Positions 8,394 through 15,130 of a stretch of 29,200 bases of DNA are shown here, one piece after another. The notes below the pieces were generated by a model that worked only from the letters and a program-made list of their open reading frames with translations, had not been told where the DNA came from and made no database searches. Position 1 is the stretch's first letter. The number at the start of each line of letters is the position of its first letter. The position numbers and the translations under genes are program-made. Origin of the DNA: an uncultured Anaerovibrio sp. (GTDB lineage: Bacteria > Bacillota > Negativicutes > Selenomonadales > Selenomonadaceae); assembly GCA_934196075.1 (NCBI GenBank), contig CAKPVW010000024.1, positions 1 to 29,200 of the forward strand, given 5' to 3'.

Positions 8394-9332
8394 TCAAAAA
8401 TCCTCATCCTTAGGCTTGCCACGAGCTATCAGATAAAGAGGACGATTCTTTACCTCCTCAAAAACCCGGCCTAAATATTCGCCCAAAATTCCCAGCACCA
8501 CCATCTGCATGCCGCCAAAAAACAAAATGCAGGCAGTAATAGTAGCCCAGCCAGCCACTGCATCATTGAGCACAAATTTGGAAATCAACACGTGAATAAG
8601 CATCAGCAGGCTGAGAATACCACATATTGTGCCAATATAGAGGCCCAAACGAAGAGGAATCACTGAGTAAGCCAAAACTCCATCAATGGCAAAATTCAAC
8701 ATTTTGCGAGGCGAAAATTTGGACACACCAGCATACCGTTTGGGTGCTACAAATTCAATTTGTATCTGACGGAAGCCCATGGCACCAATCATGCCACGGA
8801 TAAATCTGGCATGCTCTCTATAACGACGGAATGCCTTGACTACCACCTTGTCCATCAGACGGAAATCAGAGCCTCCTTCCTGAATATGCACATTGGACAG
8901 CATATTCAGCACCTTATAATAATAATAAGAGGTAAGCTTCTTCATAGCAGAAACTCCCTGGGTGGTTTTGCGAATGGTCTGCACCACCTCATAGCCCTGC
9001 TCCCACTTCTCCAGTAAAACAGGTATCAGCTCTGGAGGATGCTGCATATCACCATCCATGGTAATAACTGCATCTCCGTCAGCATGGTCCAGACCACAGG
9101 TCAGGGCCAGCTGATGACCAGAATTTCTAGCCAAAAAGATGGATTGCACTCTTTTGTCCTTTTGTTCTAGGGAACGTAAAATTTCCCGGCTTCTATCCTT
9201 GGAGCCATCATCCACAAATACCAACTCAAAATCATAGGATAGTGGAGCCATGGTTGCACAAACACATTCGTAAAAATGCTGGATATTATCCTCCTCGTTA
9301 TACACCGGCACCACAATAGATACTAATTTCAT
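8394..9332 (-). CDS. GtrB/DPM1-like family 2 glycosyltransferase
   Basis: This 312-residue membrane glycosyltransferase probably transfers a sugar from a nucleotide donor to undecaprenyl phosphate. The GT-A fold begins with VSIVVPVYNEEDNI. VFVDDGSKDRS and VITMDGDMQHPPE give the metal-binding aspartates, and GGSDFRLMDK and KFSPRKMLNFAIDG are typical of the GtrB/YkcC group. Two C-terminal membrane helices (about residues 225-295) end in LGEYLGRVFEEVKNRP. ATG start with only a weak GGTG ribosome site. The gene is convergent with gtrA. Its own promoter is at 9386-9414. The downstream 8341-8393 stretch holds a CACAGC/GCTGTG hairpin without a clear U tract, so transcripts may run into the small-RNA region. 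The sugar and acceptor are unknown. Confidence 0.88.
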   Translation of the reverse strand: MKLVSIVVPVYNEEDNIQHFYECVCATMAPLSYDFELVFVDDGSKDRSREILRSLEQKDKRVQSIFLARNSGHQLALTCGLDHADGDAVITMDGDMQHPPELIPVLLEKWEQGYEVVQTIRKTTQGVSAMKKLTSYYYYKVLNMLSNVHIQEGGSDFRLMDKVVVKAFRRYREHARFIRGMIGAMGFRQIQIEFVAPKRYAGVSKFSPRKMLNFAIDGVLAYSVIPLRLGLYIGTICGILSLLMLIHVLISKFVLNDAVAGWATITACILFFGGMQMVVLGILGEYLGRVFEEVKNRPLYLIARGKPKDEDF

Positions 9333-9359
9333 TTCTACACCAGTCTTTTCTTTTTTGCA

Positions 9360-9404
9360 ATAAAATAACGCTATACATGATATATATTATAGCGTTATCT
9401 TATT
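9360..9404 (-). terminator. Hairpin between the floA operon and the glycosyltransferase gene
   Basis: Inverted repeat ATAACGCTATA / TATAGCGTTAT (about 9365-9375 and 9388-9398) with a 12-base loop, extended by A/T pairs. On the minus strand it is followed by TTTTATTGC, so it could end the floA operon. It also covers the -10 and start point of the next promoter, so it may instead be an operator. Confidence 0.55.
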
Positions 9405-9414
9405 TAATTAACAA
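9386..9414 (-). promoter_or_regulatory. Promoter of the glycosyltransferase gene
   Basis: TTGTTA (9409-9414), 17 bases, TATAAT (9386-9391) on the minus strand. The inverted repeat at 9360-9404 straddles its -10 box. Confidence 0.7.
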
Positions 9415-9436
9415 GTATTCTGTATATCCAGCTTTT

Positions 9437-9928
9437 TTAGCGAATCCTTCGCTGGCGACAGCGTGGCTGGCCCAATATTTCCGCAGACAAAATTGCTTGC
9501 GCCAGAGACAAATTCTCCAGCCCCATAAGCTTGCCATTCTGCTTGGCTTTTTTCTGTCCCAGCTGAGCCTCCTCCTCAGCCGCCTTCAATGTCTCAGCCT
9601 GAGCCAAATCCTCCTGCTGATATTTCTTTTCCAGATAGCTCTGATAAGGATTATGAACCTGCTCATATTCAGCTGGATGATGACTTCTATGCTTGCGAGG
9701 CAATTCTGGCTGAGGAATTGGTGCCGGTATAGGTTCAACCTCTAGCTGAACGCTATCCTGCTCCCTGGAGGCAGGAGGCTTAATATCCGGCAGCTTCTGC
9801 CCCTTGGGAAAAGGCTTGGTTTTCATTTTAGCCTTAGGCTTTTTCTTATCCCCCAGGTTGCCTAATATTGTAATCAGAGCAAAGATAAGAAAGGGCAGTA
9901 TGCTTCCCAGCTTGTCAAATAAGTCCAT
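9437..9928 (-). CDS. Membrane-anchored proline-rich protein of the floA operon, unknown function
   Basis: I do not recognise a named family. The 163 residues start with an uncleaved hydrophobic segment (residues 9-24, ILPFLIFALITILGNL). A Lys-rich stretch follows, then a Pro-rich linker (IPAPIPQPELP), a Gln/Glu/Ala-rich probable helix (residues 100-130) and a C-terminal segment LAQAILSAEILGQPRCRQRR. The layout suggests a membrane anchor, a flexible cytosolic spacer and a short conserved tail. It follows floA by 12 bases and has a weak GGTGA ribosome site, so it is probably co-translated and may work with the flotillin. It takes the place that yqfB occupies in Bacillus, but shows no resemblance to it by eye. 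Confidence 0.65.
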   Translation of the reverse strand: MDLFDKLGSILPFLIFALITILGNLGDKKKPKAKMKTKPFPKGQKLPDIKPPASREQDSVQLEVEPIPAPIPQPELPRKHRSHHPAEYEQVHNPYQSYLEKKYQQEDLAQAETLKAAEEEAQLGQKKAKQNGKLMGLENLSLAQAILSAEILGQPRCRQRRIR

Positions 9929-9940
9929 AGTATCACCAAC

Positions 9941-10957
9941 TTACTTGATGGCTGGAGGTGTCAGCTGACTATCTCCAGTGCTTTTGCTAATGCTGTCCCG
10001 CATTTCCGTATCAGCCTGAATATTCTTCAGATTATAATAGTCCATAACCCCCATATTGCCCTTGCGGAAGGCTTCTGCCATAGCATGAGGCACCTCTGCC
10101 TGTGCTTCAACCACCTTGGCCTCCATTTCCTGGGTATAGGCCTTCATTTCCTGCTCCTTGGCCACAGCCATAGCACGACGCTCCTCGGCCTTGGCCTGGG
10201 CAATACGCTTGTCTGCCTCAGCCTGATCCGTCTGCAGCTCCGCACCAATATTACGGCCTACATCCACATCGGCAATATCAATGGAAAGAATCTCAAAGGC
10301 AGTACCCGCATCCAAGCCCTTACCTAAAACAGTCTTGGAAATATCATCTGGGTTAGCCAGTACATCATTATGGCTGTCAGAAGAACCAACAGTGGTAACA
10401 ATACCCTCACCAACACGGGCAATAATTGTAGGCTCTCCTGCACCGCCTACTAGGCGGTCAATATTAGCACGCACAGTTACTCTTGCCTTAATTTTCAGCT
10501 CAATACCATTGCGAGCCACAGCAGAAACTACAGGAGTCTCAATAACCTTTGGATTAACACTCATCTGCACTGCTTCCAGTACATCACGACCAGCCAAATC
10601 TATAGCAGCAGAACGCTCAAAAGGCAGGGGAATCTGAGCTCTATGAGCTGCAATCAACGCATCCACTACCTTGTCCACATTACCACCAGCCAGGAAATGA
10701 GCCTCCAGCTGATTTACCTCCACATCAAGACCAGCCTTATTGGCCTTAATCAAAGGCAGAACAATCTTAGAGGGCACTACCTGACGCATTCTCATACCCA
10801 CCAAAGTAATAATATTCAGGGATACATTGGCTGCTCTAGCCGCAATCCACAATCTCAGGGGTACAAAATGCAAGAACAGGCCAATAAATACAATGGCCAG
10901 CAAAACCCAAAAAAATCCCATATCGCTTAACAAATCCAGCAATCCGTATTCTTCCAT
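9941..10957 (-). CDS. floA: Flotillin-like protein FloA
   Basis: FloA is an SPFH-domain membrane protein that forms foci in the cell membrane and influences lipid order and signalling complexes. With the chosen start it has 338 residues, against about 330 in Bacillus. An N-terminal hydrophobic hairpin segment (residues 13-31, [19 protein letters not shown]) is followed by the conserved region [24 protein letters not shown], the SPFH core up to about 230, and a coiled-coil rich in Ala, Glu and Lys ([20 protein letters not shown]). The frame is open to a TTG at 10984. The ATG at 10955-10957 lies nine bases after AAAGG and was preferred; an ATG at 10964-10966 is possible. It is 36 bases after nfeD. 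Confidence 0.93.
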   Translation of the reverse strand: MEEYGLLDLLSDMGFFWVLLAIVFIGLFLHFVPLRLWIAARAANVSLNIITLVGMRMRQVVPSKIVLPLIKANKAGLDVEVNQLEAHFLAGGNVDKVVDALIAAHRAQIPLPFERSAAIDLAGRDVLEAVQMSVNPKVIETPVVSAVARNGIELKIKARVTVRANIDRLVGGAGEPTIIARVGEGIVTTVGSSDSHNDVLANPDDISKTVLGKGLDAGTAFEILSIDIADVDVGRNIGAELQTDQAEADKRIAQAKAEERRAMAVAKEQEMKAYTQEMEAKVVEAQAEVPHAMAEAFRKGNMGVMDYYNLKNIQADTEMRDSISKSTGDSQLTPPAIK

Positions 10958-10993
10958 TATCTTCATCCTTTCCTTTACCAACAACTATACATC

Positions 10994-11260
10994 TTACTCC
11001 GTTACAGGGCGCACTACCACACGATTACCTGTAACCTGAGTAACAACTACCTTGTGGCCCTTGGTAATATAATCACCCTCAGAAACCACATCTATAGGAT
11101 TATTATCTATAACGATGGTTCCGGCAGGACGCAGCTCACGGGTGACAATCCCCTGTCTGCCAACCAGATCCGGATGCTCTGGAGCACTGATATAACCTTC
11201 CTTGGTAGAGGTTTGCTCCCGCAGAATCATCCTGTGCCATAGATTAGCCCAAAAGCCCAT
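10994..11260 (-). CDS. Short NfeD-type protein (OB-fold domain only)
   Basis: This 88-residue protein matches the C-terminal OB-fold of NfeD proteins, partners of flotillins: GRQGIVTRELRPAGTIVIDNN, then a strand pair KGHKVVVTQVTGNRVVV. The membrane helices and protease domain of long NfeD proteins are absent. It has only a short amphipathic N-terminus (MGFWANLWHRMIL). The ATG at 11258-11260 was chosen because GGGAGG lies seven bases upstream; the frame itself extends to 11332 into the leader RNA. First gene of nfeD-floA-hypothetical. Confidence 0.85.
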   Translation of the reverse strand: MGFWANLWHRMILREQTSTKEGYISAPEHPDLVGRQGIVTRELRPAGTIVIDNNPIDVVSEGDYITKGHKVVVTQVTGNRVVVRPVTE

Positions 11261-11315
11261 AGTGATTCCTCCCTTTCCAAAGTCTTTATTTATTATAACC
11301 CCTATATTATTCAAA

Positions 11316-11455
11316 GAAAATGCCTTTTGCATTTTCTTTCAATGGGGTTTCGACGAGGGTGAAGATATTAGCTCCACCCTGTCATTAGCACAACCTCCGC
11401 CACCTATAGAGATAGGGGACATCGGACACCTCGTCATACCATGTTCGGCATTTTC
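11316..11455 (-). promoter_or_regulatory. Structured 5' leader upstream of nfeD-floA, unknown class
   Basis: About 140 bases can fold into nested stems on the minus strand: outer GAAAATGCC/GGCATTTTC (11447-11455 with 11316-11324), an ATGG/CCAT pair, GACGAGG/CCTCGTC (11429-11435 with 11352-11358), and internal hairpins CCTAT-CTCT-ATAGG (11403-11416) and GGGTG/CACCC (11357-11379). The 3' arm of the outer stem has a competing partner (11329-11336), which would instead form a local hairpin at 11312-11340. Two mutually exclusive folds are typical of riboswitch-like leaders. A possible promoter (TTGCGA 11483-11488, 18 bases, TATATA 11459-11464) would start the RNA at its 5' end. I do not recognise a known riboswitch. 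Confidence 0.45.
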
Positions 11456-11466
11456 TTGTATATAGC

Positions 11467-11493
11467 AAAAAGAGACTGCCTATCGCAATCTCT
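11467..11493 (-). terminator. Terminator of the tRNA cluster
   Basis: Minus-strand AGAGATTGC / GCAGTCTCT stem followed by TTTTT, 12 bases past the tRNA-Val CCA end. Confidence 0.75.
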
Positions 11494-11505
11494 ACATTTC
11501 ATATA

Positions 11506-11581
11506 TGGTGGGCGCTAACGGGATCGAACCGCTGACATTCTGCTTGTAAGGCAGACGCTCTCCCAGCTGAGCTAAGCGCCC
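11506..11581 (-). tRNA. tRNA-Val(TAC)
   Basis: 76 bases with an encoded CCA. Acceptor GGGCGCT/AGCGCCC, D stem GCTC/GAGC, anticodon loop CTTACAA (anticodon TAC) in a TCTGC/GCAGA stem, and T arm with TTCGATC. Last of three tRNAs. Confidence 0.95.
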
Positions 11582-11614
11582 ATATATAGGGGATTACTCC
11601 CCGTTAAATCAAGA

Positions 11615-11689
11615 TGGTGACGCGTACGGGATTCGAACCCGTGAAGCCGCCGTGAAAGGGCGGTGTCTTAACCACTTGACCAACGCGCC
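11615..11689 (-). tRNA. tRNA-Glu(TTC)
   Basis: 75 bases with an encoded CCA. Anticodon loop CTTTCAC (anticodon TTC) in a CCGCC/GGCGG stem, T loop GGTTCGAATCC, and acceptor GGCGCGT/ACGCGTC with one G-U pair. Confidence 0.95.
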
Positions 11690-11692
11690 ATT

Positions 11693-11768
11693 TGGCTCCT
11701 CGAGTAGGATTCGAACCTACGACAGCCTGATTAACAGTCAGGTGCTCTACCGACTGAGCTATCGAGGA
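11693..11768 (-). tRNA. tRNA-Asn(GTT)
   Basis: 76 bases with an encoded CCA. Acceptor TCCTCGA/TCGAGGA, discriminator G, anticodon loop CTGTTAA (anticodon GTT) in a CCTGA/TCAGG stem. It is the first tRNA of the cluster, three bases before tRNA-Glu. Confidence 0.95.
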
Positions 11769-11798
11769 GTGTTTTGTCACATGACGTCGACAAGTGTT

Positions 11799-11827
11799 AT
11801 TATATGATAACCCGCAAAAAAATGCAA
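11799..11827 (-). promoter_or_regulatory. Promoter of the tRNA cluster
   Basis: TTGCAT (11822-11827), 17 bases, TATAAT (11799-11804) on the minus strand, 30 bases before tRNA-Asn. Confidence 0.75.
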
Positions 11828-11919
11828 GCTTTTTTTGAAAAAAATTCAAAAAAAATTTTATTCCCTAAAAAAGCCCCTATTTTACAGCTATTCTTTTCCA
11901 TAATTCTTACAGGAAATAC

Positions 11920-11964
11920 AAAAGGACAGGCATATATCCCTGAGATTAAGGGAAGTCCTGTCCT
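11920..11964 (-). terminator. Terminator downstream of the MFS gene
   Basis: AGGACAGG / CCTGTCCT stem with an inner TCCCT/AGGGA stem, then TTTTG on the minus strand, about 100 bases past the MFS stop. The 12035-12055 stretch holds a weaker CGGC/GCCG hairpin. I see no gene between 11828 and 12067. Confidence 0.65.
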
Positions 11965-12067
11965 ATTGCTTTTCAGCTGAATCAATATAGGGAAAATCCA
12001 ACTGAACATCAAATATATATTAATTTTAGGAAACGGCTAAAGAATAGCTTGCCGAATCTAGTTGGAA

Positions 12068-13552
12068 TTACTCTGCAGCTGCAGCGGCACGACGCATAGC
12101 TGCATTAGCCTTAATCTGTCTCTCTCTGTCCATACGGCTGCTGGAGAAGCGCTGGAATCTGCCCATAGACAGGAAGTAAGCTCCCAAGCCAATGATGGAA
12201 ACCACAGCGGCACACACATATACAGCCTCAAAACCAAAGCCTGGCACCAAAGTACCCATGCAATATGGGCCTACACCAATACCCAAATCCAACAGTACAA
12301 AGTAGGTAGAGGTGGCTACACCAATCTGACGGGATGGAGCGCAATGTACCGCCAAAGCATGGCAGGCAGCAGTAATACTGCCATAGCCGCCGCCCAGCAG
12401 CAGACCGCCAGCCAACAGTACATAATCATTACCGGCAATAGCAATAGTTGCCATAGATAGTATCAACAGTACCAGAGATGGATAAAGCACTACATTACCA
12501 CCCTTGTTGTCCAAGAGCCAGCCTGTCAAAGGACGGCTCAGGAAGGAAGTAGCAGCAAAGGCTATAAAGAAAAGCTGACCACCCAGCTCTGCCATACCCT
12601 TGGCAGAAGCATATTCACCTAAATAGCTCAAGACAGTGGAATAACAGATACCGCCGATAAAGGCTACCAGGGAAATACCTACGGAATTCTTGGCAATAAA
12701 ATCTCTCCAGGAGAAGGTGTGGAACTGCTCCACCTCCCGCTCAGTCAAAGTGCGCTCAGGCACCTTAATCAGGCAGGAAAGTACAAAAATAACCAAGGTC
12801 AAAGCACTACAAAAGGTAATGCTCATGGTGAAATCACCGGAATTAATAAAGGTCAAGGCCAGGAATGGACCTACGGCAGAAGCCATAGTTACACCCAAGG
12901 TAAAGTAACCTATGCCAGTACCCATTTTGTGAATAGGCACCAAAGCCGCTACAATGGTGCTGGCTGCAGTGGAGGTAGAGCCAAAGGCCATACCATGCAG
13001 CAGACGAACTGCCATAAATACATAAACATTAGGACACAGCAGATACAGCAGAACCATCAGAAAGTAGGAAGCTGTACCACCTAAGAACAGTTTACGGCGG
13101 CCAATCAAATCAATATAACGTCCTGCTGGCAATCTGGCAAAAAGAGCACCTACAATAAAGAGGCCTGAAGCAGCGCCTGCAGTGCTTATAGATACATTCC
13201 AATTGCTGATAGCATAGCTGGTAGACCAGAGCATCAGCTGAAAGTGTACCACATACACCAAAAAGTTAATAATAATATCAAAAATATAGCTTGGAGTCCA
13301 TAACTTCTCCCCATTATTGTTGCTGGCAGCTACAGCACTATTTTCCTTTTTCTCAGCTGCACCAGTGCTAAATACCGGTTTGTCCACGGACATTTCTACG
13401 TGCACTCCTTTCATTTGGGCGATATCATCCTCTCGGCACAGCTCATTAAGCTGGCCCAATCCCTGTGTCATAACAATTCTTTCTGCCTCACTCTGCGTGA
13501 TGCCCATTTCCTCAGAAAGCTCTGTCATGAAACCAATATCATTATGTCTCAT
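12068..13552 (-). CDS. MFS transporter with HU-like N-terminal extension
   Basis: The 494-residue major facilitator has 12 predicted helices starting near residue 87. Motif A is seen as GRYIDLIGRRKLF after helix 2, and the equivalent loop in the second half is SRPLTGWLLDNKGG. Substrate is unknown; the YfcJ/YwoG-type efflux or sugar exporter group is likeliest. About 80 cytosolic residues precede the first helix. Residues 3-50 (NDIGFMTELSEEMGITQSEA onward) align without gaps, by eye, with the N-terminal helices of HU/IHF proteins. A charged Ser/Ala/Asn linker follows. The ATG at 13550-13552 was chosen over the longer frame (to 13615) because AAAGGAG lies 11 bases upstream. It is divergent from lysR, its likely regulator. 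Confidence 0.8.
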   Translation of the reverse strand: MRHNDIGFMTELSEEMGITQSEAERIVMTQGLGQLNELCREDDIAQMKGVHVEMSVDKPVFSTGAAEKKENSAVAASNNNGEKLWTPSYIFDIIINFLVYVVHFQLMLWSTSYAISNWNVSISTAGAASGLFIVGALFARLPAGRYIDLIGRRKLFLGGTASYFLMVLLYLLCPNVYVFMAVRLLHGMAFGSTSTAASTIVAALVPIHKMGTGIGYFTLGVTMASAVGPFLALTFINSGDFTMSITFCSALTLVIFVLSCLIKVPERTLTEREVEQFHTFSWRDFIAKNSVGISLVAFIGGICYSTVLSYLGEYASAKGMAELGGQLFFIAFAATSFLSRPLTGWLLDNKGGNVVLYPSLVLLILSMATIAIAGNDYVLLAGGLLLGGGYGSITAACHALAVHCAPSRQIGVATSTYFVLLDLGIGVGPYCMGTLVPGFGFEAVYVCAAVVSIIGLGAYFLSMGRFQRFSSSRMDRERQIKANAAMRRAAAAAE

Positions 13553-13737
13553 CGGGAATCTATCTCCTTTCGCTGCATATAGTAAACCCAGGTGTAAAAA
13601 ATGTCCAATAGTCACTGGTCATTTTTCCTTATGCAGAAAATGCATGAAGAAGGACGGGTAAATCCCTAGCTATCCCACAACTACTCTTTTATTGAGCCAT
13701 TTTGTAAAACGTCCCTATTTTCATCATTATGTTTATC

Positions 13738-13776
13738 ATGCATAAAGTTTCATTTATAACTTGCATGAAATGCATT
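13738..13776. promoter_or_regulatory. Possible LysR operator between the MFS gene and lysR
   Basis: CATGCA (13738-13743) and TGCATG (13762-13767) form an inverted repeat, and a further AATGCATT follows at 13769-13776. TGCATGAA recurs at 13641-13648. The repeats lie just upstream of the lysR -35 in the 355-base intergenic space (13553-13907), where a LysR-type regulator of a divergent gene would bind. Assignment is by position only. No clear promoter for the MFS gene was found. Confidence 0.35.
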
Positions 13777-13777
13777 A

Positions 13778-13806
13778 TTGATTTTCTAAATAACTTTGTT
13801 TATAAT
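13778..13806 (+). promoter_or_regulatory. lysR promoter
   Basis: TTGATT (13778-13783), 17 bases, TATAAT (13801-13806), about 100 bases before the lysR start. Confidence 0.7.
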
Positions 13807-13907
13807 CTACTATGGCTTTATAGAAGTAAGTTATCATTTCTTAAAAAATTCTCTATTTTAAAGTCAATTGCAAAAATTTTCACCTCATAAAAAGGAGTCC
13901 TTTTTTC

Positions 13908-14792
13908 ATGGAATTACATCAATTAGAATATTTCCGCACCCTGGCCCATATCAAGCATTTTACCAATGCCTCTAAGGCCATATCTGTTTCTCAGCCTGCA
14001 CTCAGCCGTTCCATTGCCAAGCTGGAGGCAGAATTAGGGGTACAGCTTTTTGACCGCAGTGACAAACAGCTGGAGCTAACTGCCGAAGGCAAAAAATTTC
14101 TATTTTATGTAGAAAAGGGACTACATCAATTTGATTTGGGCCGTCGTACCATTACCTCCTCCTCTCCGGATAACGGCATTGTTCGCCTTTCCTTTATCCA
14201 ATCTCTGGGAGGATATTTTGTGCCCAATCTCCTTTGTGCCTTTCGAGAGGAGCATCCCAATATTTCCTTTTCCCTGAATCAGGATGATCCCATGAATCTT
14301 GGGGAACAGCTGCGAGATGGCAAAACCGACCTATGCCTTTGCTCTGCTATGGTACCTGTGGAGCGGGTAGGCTGGATGTACCTTTGCTCTGAGGAACTTT
14401 ATCTGGTAGTACACCGCAAGCATCCTTTGGCCTCTCGACAGGAAATCAGTCTACAGGATATAGATGGGGAGCCATTTATTGTGCTGGAGCCACAATATAA
14501 CCTGCGGGTATTAACAGACCAGTTCTTTGATTTGGCTGGCGTTACTCCTAATATTATCTTTGAAGGGGCAGATGTATTCTCCGTAGCCGGATTGGTCAGA
14601 GCCAAGCTGGGTATTACCCTGCTGCCTAAGATACCAGCCCTTTGCTCTCCGGAGCTGATTTTCCTGCCCATATCCTTTCCTGTTTGCCAGAGAGCCATTG
14701 GTATCGCCTGGAATACGGCTTCCCCTCTCTCTGAATCTGCCACTATCTTCCAGAAATTCATTTTGAACCAATATATCCATCAGGATTCATAA
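13908..14792 (+). CDS. LysR-family transcriptional regulator
   Basis: The 294 residues are the standard family size. Residues 1-60 form the winged helix-turn-helix: MELHQLEYFRTLAHIKHFT, then SVSQPALSRSIAKLEAELG and LFDRSDKQLELTAEG. Residues 90-290 form the co-inducer-binding domain with periplasmic-binding-protein fold. The start has AAAGGAG ten bases upstream of the ATG. It is divergently oriented to the MFS transporter, the usual target arrangement, and carries its own promoter and terminator. The inducer cannot be read from sequence. The protein resembles the YwbI/GltC-like branch only in general motifs. Confidence 0.92.
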   Translation: MELHQLEYFRTLAHIKHFTNASKAISVSQPALSRSIAKLEAELGVQLFDRSDKQLELTAEGKKFLFYVEKGLHQFDLGRRTITSSSPDNGIVRLSFIQSLGGYFVPNLLCAFREEHPNISFSLNQDDPMNLGEQLRDGKTDLCLCSAMVPVERVGWMYLCSEELYLVVHRKHPLASRQEISLQDIDGEPFIVLEPQYNLRVLTDQFFDLAGVTPNIIFEGADVFSVAGLVRAKLGITLLPKIPALCSPELIFLPISFPVCQRAIGIAWNTASPLSESATIFQKFILNQYIHQDS

Positions 14793-14810
14793 AAGATTTT
14801 AACAAAAGAT

Positions 14811-14863
14811 AAAAAAAGCATGTTGCTCCTGTCATAAATTGAACAGGGACATCATGCTTTTTT
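14811..14863 (+). terminator. Terminator of lysR
   Basis: AAAAAAGCATG / CATGCTTTTTT stem with an inner CTCCTGT/ACAGGGA stem and T6 tail, 19 bases past the lysR stop. Confidence 0.8.
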
Positions 14864-14999
14864 GTTGTTAAATAATATGGCAATTTTCTTAATATATACA
14901 TAATTTATGCGAATATGGACTATTTTCTTAAAATAATACAATGCAAAAGAGCAATGCCCCCTTATTATTAATTACATTTATCGTTCTCTCCTAAGTAGA

Positions 15000-15029
15000 T
15001 TAAAAAATACTATGCTTTTCCTCTATAAT
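15000..15029 (+). promoter_or_regulatory. Possible promoter of the biotin carboxylase gene
   Basis: TATAAT at 15024-15029 with TTAAAA at 15000-15005 (18-base spacer), about 100 bases before the start. The rest of the 338-base gap 14793-15130 is AT-rich and, apart from the lysR terminator, shows no gene. Confidence 0.4.
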
Positions 15030-15130
15030 ATTATTGCTTAAATTCATAATTCAGAGTACAATATTGAATAGAAGGTTAATTTGTTGTACAAATATACTTT
15101 GACAATAAACATTTAGGAGGGAACCATCTT

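Noticed and set aside
11604..11849. Open frame across the tRNA genes on the minus strand.
   Set aside because: It translates tRNA-Glu and tRNA-Asn sequence (the GSNPTRGA-type peptide is a common tRNA artefact).
15060..15110. TTTGTTGTACAAA palindrome upstream of the biotin carboxylase gene as a FapR-type operator.
   Set aside because: It does not match the known FapR site pattern and is short enough to occur by chance in AT-rich DNA.
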